DNA of 64,000 nt from Candidatus Halobonum tyrrellensis G22 (GTDB lineage: Archaea > Halobacteriota > Halobacteria > Halobacteriales > Haloferacaceae). Positions 26,611-34,643 of the stretch are shown one piece after another. Position 1 is the first letter of the stretch, and each line of letters begins with the position of its first letter. The stretch covers positions 17,230-81,229 of the forward strand of contig NZ_ASGZ01000057.1 in NCBI RefSeq assembly GCF_000495475.1. Direction: 5' to 3'. The position numbers and the translations under genes were made by a program. Under the pieces are notes generated by a model. That model worked only from the letters and a program-made list of their open reading frames with translations, was not told the DNA's origin and searched no databases.

Positions 26611-27027
26611 TTACTCGTCGTCGTCGTCCGCGTCCGCATCCGCGTCGCCCTCGGACTCCTCGTCGTCGAGGGCGTCCGCGAGCGTCCCGCCGCCGACGCG
26701 CGCGTTGATCTGGACCGTCTCCTCGCTGACCTCGCGGCCGCGGACGGTGACGCGCTTGCGCTCGCCGTCGCGGGCGGGCGTGTAGCCGACGCCGCCGTCG
26801 AGCAGCAGTTCCTTCAGGCTGGTGCCGGGGACGTTCTCGCGCATCGGTCGGCCCGCGGTGTCGGAGCCGCCCGTCAGTTCGAGCGTCAGGCCGTCGGCGC
26901 CGATCGCCGTGCCGTCGACTTCGTCGCCGATCTCTCGGCCGAGGAAGCGGTTCGCGTCCTGTCCGTCCACGTCGAACTGCCGGGTGTCGCCGGTTTCGTC
27001 GCCGGCGACGACCATGAACTCTGCCAT
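26611..27027 (-). CDS. rps6e: 30S ribosomal protein S6e
   Basis: Archaeal S6e, 138 residues, a component of the small ribosomal subunit. Diagnostic parts are [17 protein letters not shown] near residue 6, [14 protein letters not shown] near 26 and the [17 protein letters not shown] segment near 53. The C terminus is a haloarchaeal Asp/Glu tail. ATG start. The likely operon continues into the DUF7112- and DUF5807-type genes. Confidence 0.95.
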   Translation of the reverse strand: MAEFMVVAGDETGDTRQFDVDGQDANRFLGREIGDEVDGTAIGADGLTLELTGGSDTAGRPMRENVPGTSLKELLLDGGVGYTPARDGERKRVTVRGREVSEETVQINARVGGGTLADALDDEESEGDADADADDDDE

Positions 27028-27114
27028 TACGGGGACGGACTCGGCCGCGGGAGAAAAGGCCGTCGAAAGCTCGCAGGCGCGTTCGCGCCCCGCTCCGGGG
27101 CGTACGCGCCGCCG

Positions 27115-28032
27115 CTAGCTCCCGGGACCGTCGACGGCCGCCTCGCGGGCGGCGCTCGCGCCGTGGGCGGCGTCCGTCCCGCCGACCGCGTCCGCGCCGC
27201 CGGCGACGACCGCCGGGTCGGGCGCGCCGCGGTACGCCCCGACGCCGACCGTCTCGTTGCCCGTCGCGGCGACCCACCCGGGACCGCCGCCGCGGACCGC
27301 GACGCCGGCCGACTCCTCGAAGGAGTTGCCCGTCCAGCCGCCGGCGAACCACTCGTTGCGCCCCTCGTAGGTCACGAGCAGGTCGGCGGTCGCGTTCGCG
27401 GGCGCGTCGTACGAGAGGAAGTACCGCGTGCCGAACCGCCGGCAGGTGGCGCCCGGCGCCTCCAACTCGCCACACTCCACGGTCGTCGCGTTCAGCCGCG
27501 GCGACAGCACCGGCTCGCTCCCCGCCGGGTCGCGGGTGTCGACCGGGTCGTCGCTCGCCCACCGCACCCCGACGAGGTAGTAGTCGAGCGTCGTGACCGG
27601 CGTTCGGGTTCCGGTCCCGCTCGCGGGTCCGAGTCCGGGGGTCGCCGTCCCCTCGCCGGGGGTGAGGGGACGGGGCGGCGGGCGGGTGTCGTAGTTCGGC
27701 TCCAACTCGTCGAACCGCAACGCGAGCATCGGCCCGTAGGTGGTGTTCTCGACGGCGAACTCCCAGTCGGGCGGCGCGTCGGTCACCGCGGCCGACCCGC
27801 CCGCGAGCGCGTCGCCCGCGGGGCTGGTGCCGTTTTCGACGGGTAACGGGAGGTACAGCGTGACGTTCGACAGCGTCGCGGTCGGCTGGACGTACGCGCG
27901 GTACTCGTAGGTGTGGGCGTACGAGTCGGGGTTCGGCCGGAGGAACCCGTAGACGGCGACCCCGAACGCCCCGACCGCGACGAGAGCGACGGCGACCAGG
28001 ACGACGACGACGAGTCGGAGACGGCGGTCCAT
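27115..28032 (-). CDS. Hypothetical membrane-anchored secreted protein
   Basis: A 305-residue protein starting MDRRLRLVVVVLVAVALVAV: a short basic head and one N-terminal membrane segment (residues 7-30), with the rest extracellular. The outside part is rich in Thr/Asn/Gly sequons, with YAHTYEYRAYVQPTATLSNV, a low-complexity TPGEGTATPG region, a Cys pair (VECGELEAPGATCRR) and YEGRNEWFAGGWTGNSFEES. No enzyme motif was recognised. The ATG next to the membrane segment is chosen; 37 upstream codons are open but basic and non-coding in character. It lies upstream of the S6e gene with an 87-base gap. Confidence 0.75.
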   Translation of the reverse strand: MDRRLRLVVVVLVAVALVAVGAFGVAVYGFLRPNPDSYAHTYEYRAYVQPTATLSNVTLYLPLPVENGTSPAGDALAGGSAAVTDAPPDWEFAVENTTYGPMLALRFDELEPNYDTRPPPRPLTPGEGTATPGLGPASGTGTRTPVTTLDYYLVGVRWASDDPVDTRDPAGSEPVLSPRLNATTVECGELEAPGATCRRFGTRYFLSYDAPANATADLLVTYEGRNEWFAGGWTGNSFEESAGVAVRGGGPGWVAATGNETVGVGAYRGAPDPAVVAGGADAVGGTDAAHGASAAREAAVDGPGS

Positions 28033-28167
28033 GAGGGACGAGATGGGCGCGGACCGACAAAAGCGGTCCCTGGCCGACGCACGTCCGCCGGCGCACGGTC
28101 GCGGGCGGGTACCGACGACGCGCCGGCGGCACGTAGGCGACACGGCTAAGCCGCCCGCCGGAAACCC

Positions 28168-28956
28168 GTGTGTGTGTCACGGCCGCACACGCTGGGGCTG
28201 GTCGGGTACGGGCGGATCAACCGCGCGCTCGCGGCGTACGTCGCGGACGCGCCCGACTTCGAGGTCGAGTACGTCCTCGTGCGGACGCCGACCGGCGACC
28301 TCCCGGACGGCGTGGAGACGACGGACCCGGCGGTTCTGACCGACCGCCCGGTCGACCTCGTGGTCGAGGGGGCGACCCCCGCCGCGGTCGGCGAGTTGGG
28401 GGAGCGAGCGCTCGAAGCCGCCGACCTGCTGGTGCTGTCGGGGTCGGCGTTCGTCGACCCCGACGTCGAGGCGCGGCTGACCGACGCGGCGGCGGCCAAC
28501 GGCACCCGGGTGTACCTGCCGCACGCGGCGCTGCTCGGCATCGACGGCCTCTACGACGCCCGCGACGAACTCGACTCGGTGGCCGTCGACGCGACGAAGG
28601 CGCCCGACCACCTCGACTGGAGCTACACCGACGGCTCGCCCGACGACGTCGACGGCCGGACCGTCATCTACGAGGGACCGACGCGCGGCCTCTGCGAGCG
28701 GTTCCCCCGCAACTTCAACTCCCACGCCGCGGTCGCGCTCGCGTCGCTCGGGCTGGACGACACCCGGTCGAGACTCGTCGCCGACCCCGAGGCTGAGGGG
28801 GCGACCCACGTCATCTCCGCGTCGGGCGAGGGGTTCGACCTGGAGATAACCCGCGAGAGCGACATCGAGGGGGTGACCGGCGACTACACGCTCGTGTCGC
28901 TGTGGGGGTCGGTCCGGCGCGTGCTCGACAGCGAAGGCGGGATCCGGTTCGTCTGA
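28168..28956 (+). CDS. nadX: L-aspartate dehydrogenase (NadX family)
   Basis: A 262-residue NAD(P)-dependent enzyme that oxidises aspartate to iminoaspartate, the first step of de novo NAD synthesis in archaea lacking NadB. N-terminal Rossmann motif LGLVGYGRINRAL. The catalytic domain has LPHAALLGIDGLYDA near residue 118, YEGPTRGLCERFPRNFNSHAAVALASLGL near 168 (the conserved P-N-N/H-A type region) and a C-terminal SLWGSVRRVL. Two in-frame GTG codons, at 28168 and 28174, compete as start; the second gives a more typical head (SRPHTLGLVG). Transcribed alone. Confidence 0.85.
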   Translation: MCVSRPHTLGLVGYGRINRALAAYVADAPDFEVEYVLVRTPTGDLPDGVETTDPAVLTDRPVDLVVEGATPAAVGELGERALEAADLLVLSGSAFVDPDVEARLTDAAAANGTRVYLPHAALLGIDGLYDARDELDSVAVDATKAPDHLDWSYTDGSPDDVDGRTVIYEGPTRGLCERFPRNFNSHAAVALASLGLDDTRSRLVADPEAEGATHVISASGEGFDLEITRESDIEGVTGDYTLVSLWGSVRRVLDSEGGIRFV

Positions 28957-29032
28957 GCCGGGGGGCGGGGGGCCAGCGCGGGCGAGGCGGGCGGGACCGG
29001 GGTTTTACCTCCCCCGTCGGCCCACCCGAGGT

Positions 29033-29782
29033 GTGTCCCTCCCCGCGCTCCAGTCCGACCCCGCCGTGCCGTTCGGCGCCGCGATGGTCCTCGTCGGCGC
29101 CGTCGTCCTCGCCGTCTGCGCCCGGTACGTCTGGCGCGCGAGCGCGGTGGTTCGTGCGAGCGACGCGGACTCGCTCGACGGCGTCGCCGACGGGACGCTC
29201 GTCCGCGTCGCGGGCGAGACCCGCCGCGGCGACGCCGACCCGCTCGTCGCGCCGTTCAGCGGCGTCGACTGCGTCGCGCTCCGGTACGCCGTCGAGGAGC
29301 GCCGACTCTCGCCCGTCCTGCTCCCGTGGTACGTGACCGTCCACGAGACCGCCGGCGGCGACGGGTTCCGCGTGCGGACGGCGGCCGCGGCCGTCCCCGT
29401 CACCGCGCCCGCGGGGTCGGTCGTGCTCGACGAACGGACCGTCGCGACGGTCGGCCCGGACGACGACCCGCCCGAACGGGTCGCCCGGTGCGAACGCGCC
29501 GTGACGGCCGTCCCCGCCTCGACCGTCTGGCGCGACCCGCCCCGCCCGCTCGCACCGCTCGCCCGCGCGCTCTCGCTCGGGACGCGCCGGTACACCGAAC
29601 GCCGGGCGTCGCCGGGCGACGAGGTGACGGTCGTGGGGCGCGCCGACGGGGCGGGCGTCGACCCGGTGGTCGTCTCCGACCGACCGCCCGGGGCGACGCT
29701 CTACCGGATGGCGCGGACCTCGCTCGCCGGGGTCGCGGCCGGTCTCGGGGGCGTCCTGCTGGGGGCGTTCCTGCTGGCGTAA
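29033..29782 (+). CDS. Membrane protein with GIDE-like central domain
   Basis: A 249-residue protein with an N-terminal membrane segment (residues 12-35, FGAAMVLVGAVVLAVCARYVW) and a C-terminal one (last 25 residues, LAGVAAGLGGVLLGAFLLA). The region between resembles the GIDE/MULAN-type extracytoplasmic domain: GTLVRVAGETRRGDADPLVAPFSGVDCVALRYAVEE early and a repeat of the same strand pattern later. Eukaryotic relatives carry a RING finger, absent here. Function unknown. GTG start supported by gttttacc about 28 bases upstream. Confidence 0.7.
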   Translation: MSLPALQSDPAVPFGAAMVLVGAVVLAVCARYVWRASAVVRASDADSLDGVADGTLVRVAGETRRGDADPLVAPFSGVDCVALRYAVEERRLSPVLLPWYVTVHETAGGDGFRVRTAAAAVPVTAPAGSVVLDERTVATVGPDDDPPERVARCERAVTAVPASTVWRDPPRPLAPLARALSLGTRRYTERRASPGDEVTVVGRADGAGVDPVVVSDRPPGATLYRMARTSLAGVAAGLGGVLLGAFLLA

Positions 29783-29789
29783 CGCCGTC

Positions 29790-30821
29790 TCACGCCAGTC
29801 GAACCGGGTCGTCGACCCGCTCGACCGACACCCGGACCTCGTCGCCGACCGCGAACTCCGGGTCGCCCGCCTCCGGGCGCGTGACGAGTTTCGTCCCCCA
29901 GTCGCCGCGCGCGGCGAACAGCGACAGCCCCGTGACCCGCTCGCCGTTCGCACACACCGCGACGTCCCCCCACGCCACGTCGCGTCCGTCGGCGGTTCCG
30001 ACCCGTTCGCCGAGGAGTTCGACGCCGTCGGGCTCCGAACCGGCCGGGCCGTCCCCGCCGGCCGCCTCGCGGTCCGACGCCGCGGGCGGCCCGAACGTCC
30101 CGCCGGTGCCGTAGTGGGCGAGGCCGCCGTCGAGCGGGCGGCCGTCGGCCGACGCCAGCGCGGCGTACGCCGGGTCGGCGTCGCTCGCCGCCCCGTCGGG
30201 ACCCGGCGCGTCGAGCAGGGCGTAGCTGTCGCCCGTCTCCACGACGGTCCCCCGGCCGTCCCACGCGACCGGCCGGACGGGTACGTCGACCGCGAGCGGG
30301 AGCGACCCCGACGCGCGGTACGGGTCGAGAGCCGGGTCGCGGAACTCGACGTGGACGTGGTCGTCGACCCACGCGCCGAAGAAGCCCGAACGCACCGTCT
30401 CGCCCAGCGGGTCGCCGACGCCGACCCGGTCGCCCGCCGACACCGCGGGGTCGACGTGGAGCACCCGAGCGGTGTACGCGCCCGCGTCGAGCAGGATCAG
30501 GTGGTCGTGGTCGACCGCGTACGACCGGTCGGGACACCGCACCGTCCGCGTGTCGAGCACCTCGCCCGCGACCGGCGAGTGGCCCACCCCGTCGGTCGGG
30601 TAGAGGTCGACCGCGCGCCCGCGGTCGTGAGCGGGGTACGGCGAGTTGTACAGCGAGAAGCGGGGGAACGGCGCGAGCGCGTCGGCCGGGAGCCCGACCG
30701 GGTCGGCGCCGGCCGACGCGTCCCCGACGGTCGCGTCCGCCGCGTCGGACCCCCCGGCACCGGCTCCACGACCGCCGTCCGTGGCGTCGGTCGGCCCGCT
30801 CGCGGCCGTCCGGTCGTCCAT
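29790..30821 (-). CDS. M23/LytM-like metallopeptidase-fold protein
   Basis: A 343-residue protein. After a Gly/Ala/Asp-rich head (1-45), residues 50-170 match the LytM fold: YPAHDRGRAVDLYP provides the His and Asp zinc ligands, LHVDPAVSAGDRVGVGDPLG is the central hairpin and DDHVHVEFRDP gives the HxH ligand. Classical M23 enzymes cut peptidoglycan, which haloarchaea lack, and no signal peptide or membrane anchor is visible, so the substrate is unknown. Residues 180-343 carry an uncharacterised beta-rich part ending VGDEVRVSVERVDDPVRLA. The stop lies 7 bases from the convergent neighbour's stop. Confidence 0.72.
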   Translation of the reverse strand: MDDRTAASGPTDATDGGRGAGAGGSDAADATVGDASAGADPVGLPADALAPFPRFSLYNSPYPAHDRGRAVDLYPTDGVGHSPVAGEVLDTRTVRCPDRSYAVDHDHLILLDAGAYTARVLHVDPAVSAGDRVGVGDPLGETVRSGFFGAWVDDHVHVEFRDPALDPYRASGSLPLAVDVPVRPVAWDGRGTVVETGDSYALLDAPGPDGAASDADPAYAALASADGRPLDGGLAHYGTGGTFGPPAASDREAAGGDGPAGSEPDGVELLGERVGTADGRDVAWGDVAVCANGERVTGLSLFAARGDWGTKLVTRPEAGDPEFAVGDEVRVSVERVDDPVRLA

Positions 30822-30852
30822 GCGTCCGGTGGGGGACGGAAGCGCTTAGGCT

Positions 30853-30871
30853 CCGCGGGTCCGACCCGCGG
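30853..30871. promoter_or_regulatory. Perfect 8-bp inverted repeat just before a GTG start
   Basis: ccgcgggt and acccgcgg are separated by three bases and end two bases before the start codon of the lipoate ligase-like gene, just after a weak TATA-like cttagg. If transcription begins at the GTG, the palindrome would lie between TATA box and start site, where a repressor could block. In a 70 percent GC genome a chance palindrome is possible. Confidence 0.4.
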
Positions 30872-30873
30872 CC

Positions 30874-31665
30874 GTGATCCGGGTGTACCGCGGCCGGCGG
30901 GCGACCCGCGACGCCGACCTGAAAGCCACGGCCGCGGTGCTCGCGGCGGCCGCGGGGACGGGCGTCCCGGCGCTGCGCGTCTGGGCGCCGGGCAGACAAC
31001 TCGCGTTCGGTCGGCGGGACGCGACCGAACCCGGCTACGAGCGCGCGAAGCGGGCGGCGCGCGAGCGGGGGTTCCCGCCGGTCGAGCGCTCGGTCGGCGG
31101 GCGCGCGGTGGCGTACGCCGGAACGACGCTGGCGTTCGCGCACGCGGTCCCGCTCGCCGACCCGCGGTCGGGGCTGGACGACCGTTACACGGCGGCGGTC
31201 GACACGCTCGTCGACGCGCTCGCGGGCGTCGGCGCCGACGTGGCCGCGGGCGAGCCGCCCGACTCGTTCTGTCCGGGCGCCCACTCGGTCCGTGCGGTCG
31301 GCGGCGGGAAGGTCGCGGGCGTCGCCCAGCGGGTGCGGCGAGGGGCGGCGCTGGTCGCGGGCTGCGTCGTCGTCGCCGAGCGGGCGGCGCTCCGGGACGT
31401 GCTGGTGCCGGTGTACGGCGCGCTCGGCGTCCCGCTCGACCCCGACTCCGTGGACTCGGTCGCGGACGCCGGCGGCCCCCGGAAGCCGGAGCGGGTCCGC
31501 GACGCTATCGAACGCGCGTTCGTCGCCGGGCGGACGGTCGAGCGGGCGGACGTACGCGAGGTTCCGCTCGACGCGAGCGAGGGGTCGGCGGCTGGTGTCG
31601 ACGGCGACAGCGGTGCCGGCGGCGACAGCAGCGACGGCGGCGACGAGACGGCGTCCGACGGGTGA
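30874..31665 (+). CDS. Lipoate-protein ligase A family protein (BPL/LPL catalytic fold)
   Basis: A 263-residue protein of the biotin/lipoyl ligase fold. The motifs ALRVWAPGRQLAFGRRD near residue 29, PPVERSVGGRAVAYAGTTLAFAHAVP near 67 (the RxxGG lipoyl-AMP loop) and VGGGKVAGVAQRVRRGAALVAGCVVV near 145 (catalytic lysine in GGGKVAG) are all present. It would attach lipoate or octanoate to 2-oxoacid dehydrogenase or GcvH proteins; none is encoded in this window. GTG start directly after a palindrome. The last 40 residues are an acidic tail. Confidence 0.87.
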   Translation: MIRVYRGRRATRDADLKATAAVLAAAAGTGVPALRVWAPGRQLAFGRRDATEPGYERAKRAARERGFPPVERSVGGRAVAYAGTTLAFAHAVPLADPRSGLDDRYTAAVDTLVDALAGVGADVAAGEPPDSFCPGAHSVRAVGGGKVAGVAQRVRRGAALVAGCVVVAERAALRDVLVPVYGALGVPLDPDSVDSVADAGGPRKPERVRDAIERAFVAGRTVERADVREVPLDASEGSAAGVDGDSGAGGDSSDGGDETASDG

Positions 31666-31768
31666 GGTGGCGCCCGGCGGGACCACGCGGGCGACACCGG
31701 CGGCTGCGTACGGCCGCCGCGACCCGCGACACTTACGGCCCGTCGCGGCGAGCGGCGGGTAGAGACAG

Positions 31769-33064
31769 ATGCTCTTTCGAGACGCCACGCTCGCGGACGG
31801 GCGGGTCCGGGACGTCCGGGTCGACGGCGGGGAGATAGCCGCCGTCGAGTCGGGGCTCGACCCGAACGGCGACGAACGGGTCGTCGACGTCGGGGGACAC
31901 CACCTCCTCCCGGGCGCCGTCGACGCGCACGTCCACTTCCGGGTGCCCGGCTACCCCCACAAGGAGGACTGGACCACCGGTTCGCGGTCGGCCGCCGCGG
32001 GCGGCGTGACCACGGTGGTCGACCAGCCGAACACCGACCCGCCGACGGTGACCGGCGCGGCGTTCGACGACAAGGCCGGTCTGGCCGCCGACTCGCTGGT
32101 CGACTACGGTATCAACGGCGGCGTCACGCCCGAGTGGGACCCCGACTCGCTGTTCGACCGGCCGCTGTTCGCGCTCGGTGAGGTGTTCCTCGCCGACTCG
32201 ACCGGCGAGATGGGTATCGAGGCGGACCTGTTCGCCGACGCCGTCGAACGCGCGGGCGCCGAGGGCGTCACGGTGACCGTCCACGCCGAGGACGCCGACC
32301 TGTTCGACCAGTCCGCGCGCGACGGCGACGACGCCGACGCGTGGAGCGCCTACCGCACCCCCGAGGCGGAGGCGGCGGCGGTGGAACACGCGCTCGACGT
32401 CAGTTCGGACGCGGCCGCGGACGTCCACATCGCCCACACCTCGACGCCCGAGGGAGTCGACGCGGCGAGCGCGGGCGGCGCCACCTGCGAGGTGACGCCG
32501 CACCACCTGCTGCTCTCGCGGGACGACCTGAGCGAACTCGGAACGCTCGGCCGGATGAACCCGCCGTTGCGCGACGAAGCGCGCCGGGAGGCGCTGTTCG
32601 ACCGGGTCGCCGACGGCACCGTCGACATCGTCGCCACCGACCACGCGCCCCACACGCGCGCCGAGAAGGACGCCGACGTCTGGAGCGCGCCGTCGGGCGT
32701 CCCCGGCGTGGAGACGATGCTGCCGCTGCTGTTGAACGAGGCGCGCGAGGGCCGTCTCGGGGTCGAGCGGGTGCGCGACCTGACCGCCGCGACCCCCGCC
32801 GACGTGTTCGACCTGCCGCGGAAGGGCCGGGTCGAGACGGGCCGGGACGCCGACCTGGTGCTCGTGGACCTCGACGATCCCCGGCCGATACGCGGTTCCG
32901 ACCTCCACTCCAACTGCGGGTGGACGCCGTTCGAGGGGCGCGACGGCGTGTTCCCGTCGCTGACGCTGGTCCGCGGGCGCGTCGCCTACGACGGCCGCGG
33001 CGACGACGAGGCGTTCGGCGACCCGGTCGGCGAGAACGTCCGGTCGGCGCCCGGCGGTCGGTAG
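31769..33064 (+). CDS. pyrC: Dihydroorotase
   Basis: Third step of pyrimidine synthesis: cyclisation of carbamoyl-aspartate to dihydroorotate. The 431-residue type I-like amidohydrolase has the metal motif DAHVHFRVPGYPHKEDW near residue 54, the carboxylated-lysine zone lost or moved as in the haloarchaeal type, histidines in VTVHAEDAD near 175 and IAHTSTPEG near 220, and the catalytic Asp in VATDHAPHT near 291. The C-terminal barrel GRDADLVLVDLDDPRPI is typical. ATG start. Related allantoinases are the main alternative, but genome context gives no purine-degradation neighbours. Confidence 0.9.
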   Translation: MLFRDATLADGRVRDVRVDGGEIAAVESGLDPNGDERVVDVGGHHLLPGAVDAHVHFRVPGYPHKEDWTTGSRSAAAGGVTTVVDQPNTDPPTVTGAAFDDKAGLAADSLVDYGINGGVTPEWDPDSLFDRPLFALGEVFLADSTGEMGIEADLFADAVERAGAEGVTVTVHAEDADLFDQSARDGDDADAWSAYRTPEAEAAAVEHALDVSSDAAADVHIAHTSTPEGVDAASAGGATCEVTPHHLLLSRDDLSELGTLGRMNPPLRDEARREALFDRVADGTVDIVATDHAPHTRAEKDADVWSAPSGVPGVETMLPLLLNEAREGRLGVERVRDLTAATPADVFDLPRKGRVETGRDADLVLVDLDDPRPIRGSDLHSNCGWTPFEGRDGVFPSLTLVRGRVAYDGRGDDEAFGDPVGENVRSAPGGR

Positions 33065-33130
33065 TCGGACGGTCCGTCCCCGCGGCGCCGGGGACGACGG
33101 CTTTTCCTCCGCGGCGACGCGACGACGCGT

Positions 33131-33667
33131 ATGGCCGGCAGTCACCCGCTCGTTGGCGTCGAGGAGTTCTGGGAGGAGGTCACGGACGAGACGGAGGCGA
33201 CGGCGGCGGAGTACCGCGACGCCGGCTGGGAGGTGGTGACGCTCCACCCGGGCGACGTGACCGCGCTCCCGACGGCGTCGGCCGACGCGGAGTCCGACCG
33301 GGTCGGTCTCGACGTGCTCGTCCCGAACGACGAGTTCGACGCGGTAGAGGACCTCGTCGCGGACGCGACGTTCGACGGGTACGACGCCTACCGCGCGGAG
33401 GAGGCGGACGTGGTGTTCCTCGTCGTCGCGATGACGGCCGCCGAGGCGGGAGCGGCGGTCGTCTTCCCGCTGTACTACGCCCGCTCGGAGGCGCGGACGA
33501 TGCTCCGGCGGGCGGCCGAGGCGGGCGAGATGCGGACGTACGTCCGGCCGCTCGACGACGACCGGCGGGTGGTGTTCACCCACCGCGACCCGGAGAACCT
33601 CCTCCCCGAGGGGTTCGACGCCGAGTCGGGGGGCGACTCCGAGTCGAGGGCCGACTCCGAGGAGTGA
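33131..33667 (+). CDS. DUF7529-type haloarchaeal conserved protein
   Basis: A 178-residue soluble acidic protein starting MAGSHPLVGVEEFWEEVTDE. It has a compact alpha/beta pattern with AEYRDAGWEVVTLHPGDVTAL, EADVVFLVVAMTAAEAGAAVVFPLYY and LDDDRRVVFTHRDPENLLP, and an acidic tail. I associate it with a haloarchaeal family of unknown function. No catalytic motif. It stands alone on this strand 66 bases after pyrC, close enough for a common transcript. Confidence 0.7.
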   Translation: MAGSHPLVGVEEFWEEVTDETEATAAEYRDAGWEVVTLHPGDVTALPTASADAESDRVGLDVLVPNDEFDAVEDLVADATFDGYDAYRAEEADVVFLVVAMTAAEAGAAVVFPLYYARSEARTMLRRAAEAGEMRTYVRPLDDDRRVVFTHRDPENLLPEGFDAESGGDSESRADSEE

Positions 33668-33849
33668 GCGGGGGCCGGTCGGTCCGCGGTTCTCGGGGGC
33701 TGACACGGCGACGCCGTCGATCCGTCCGCCTCGAAACGCGGTTCCACGCGGGGCGCGGGCGTCGCACTACGGCGGCGCGCCCCGCGGCGGGAGTCAGCGC
33801 ACGCGGTCGGTGGTCGCCCCCTCCCGTTTGAACCCTCGGCCGTCCCGCG

Positions 33850-34446
33850 CTACTCGAACCGAACCTCGTCGAGCGTCGTCGTCTCGCCAAACAGCCAGTC
33901 GGCGTGGTCGACCGCGTACGCCCGGTGGTCCGCCTCGATGTAGCCGAGGGCGTCCGCGACCACCACGGGTCGGTAGTCGCGGAGACCCGCGGAGCCGGCG
34001 GTGTGGAGGACGCAGACGTTGGCGAGCGTGCCGCAGATCAGGAGGTCGTCGACCCCGTGGCTGTCGAGCCAGCCGTCGAGGTCGGTGCGGTAGAAGGCGT
34101 CGTACGTGTGTTTCTCGACGACGTGGGCCGCGTCGTCGGTCGGGAGGTCGTCGACGAGGTCCGCCTCCCACGTACCTTCCACGACGTGTTCCCCCCACCG
34201 CTCGAACTCGTCGTAGTAGTGGGTGTCGTCGAACTGCCCGGGCGGGTGGACGTCGCGGGTGTATATCACGGGGGTGCCGGCGTCGTGCGCCCGGCCGACG
34301 AGCGCGGCGACCGGGTCGATAGCGGCTTCGCTCGCGGGCGCGTGGAGGCTCCCGTCGGGGTGACAGAACCCGTTCTGCATGTCGACGACGACGACGGCGG
34401 TGCGGTCGGGGTCGAACGCCGCGGGGGGCGACGCTGCGTCGGACAT
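33850..34446 (-). CDS. Isochorismatase-family hydrolase, probable nicotinamidase
   Basis: A 198-residue cysteine hydrolase. The catalytic triad is visible: Asp22 in VVVVDMQNGFCHPDGSLH, Lys in HVVEKHTYDAF near residue 107 and Cys in CGTLANVCVLHTA near 147. Metal-type ligands Asp and His occur in IYTRDVHPPGQFDDTHYYDEF near 68. Sequence style fits archaeal nicotinamidases that deamidate nicotinamide to nicotinate, feeding the nicotinate phosphoribosyltransferase at 15.5-16.7 kb; other amidase substrates remain possible. The ATG before SDAASPPAAF gives the normal family length. Confidence 0.85.
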   Translation of the reverse strand: MSDAASPPAAFDPDRTAVVVVDMQNGFCHPDGSLHAPASEAAIDPVAALVGRAHDAGTPVIYTRDVHPPGQFDDTHYYDEFERWGEHVVEGTWEADLVDDLPTDDAAHVVEKHTYDAFYRTDLDGWLDSHGVDDLLICGTLANVCVLHTAGSAGLRDYRPVVVADALGYIEADHRAYAVDHADWLFGETTTLDEVRFE

Positions 34447-34643
34447 ACGCGGGCGTACGTCGGCCGCTCCCGTAAACGTCCGTGCGTCCGGCATGGTGAG
34501 TGCGGGCGGGCGGTCCGCGACGACGCTCCCCGGTCGACGGCCTTGGGGTCGTCGTCCGACGCACGCGACGACGCTGCGGTCGGCGTACCACCATCGCACG
34601 CCCGTCGGACAAGGTACTTACACCCCCGGTGCCATTCGCGGAT

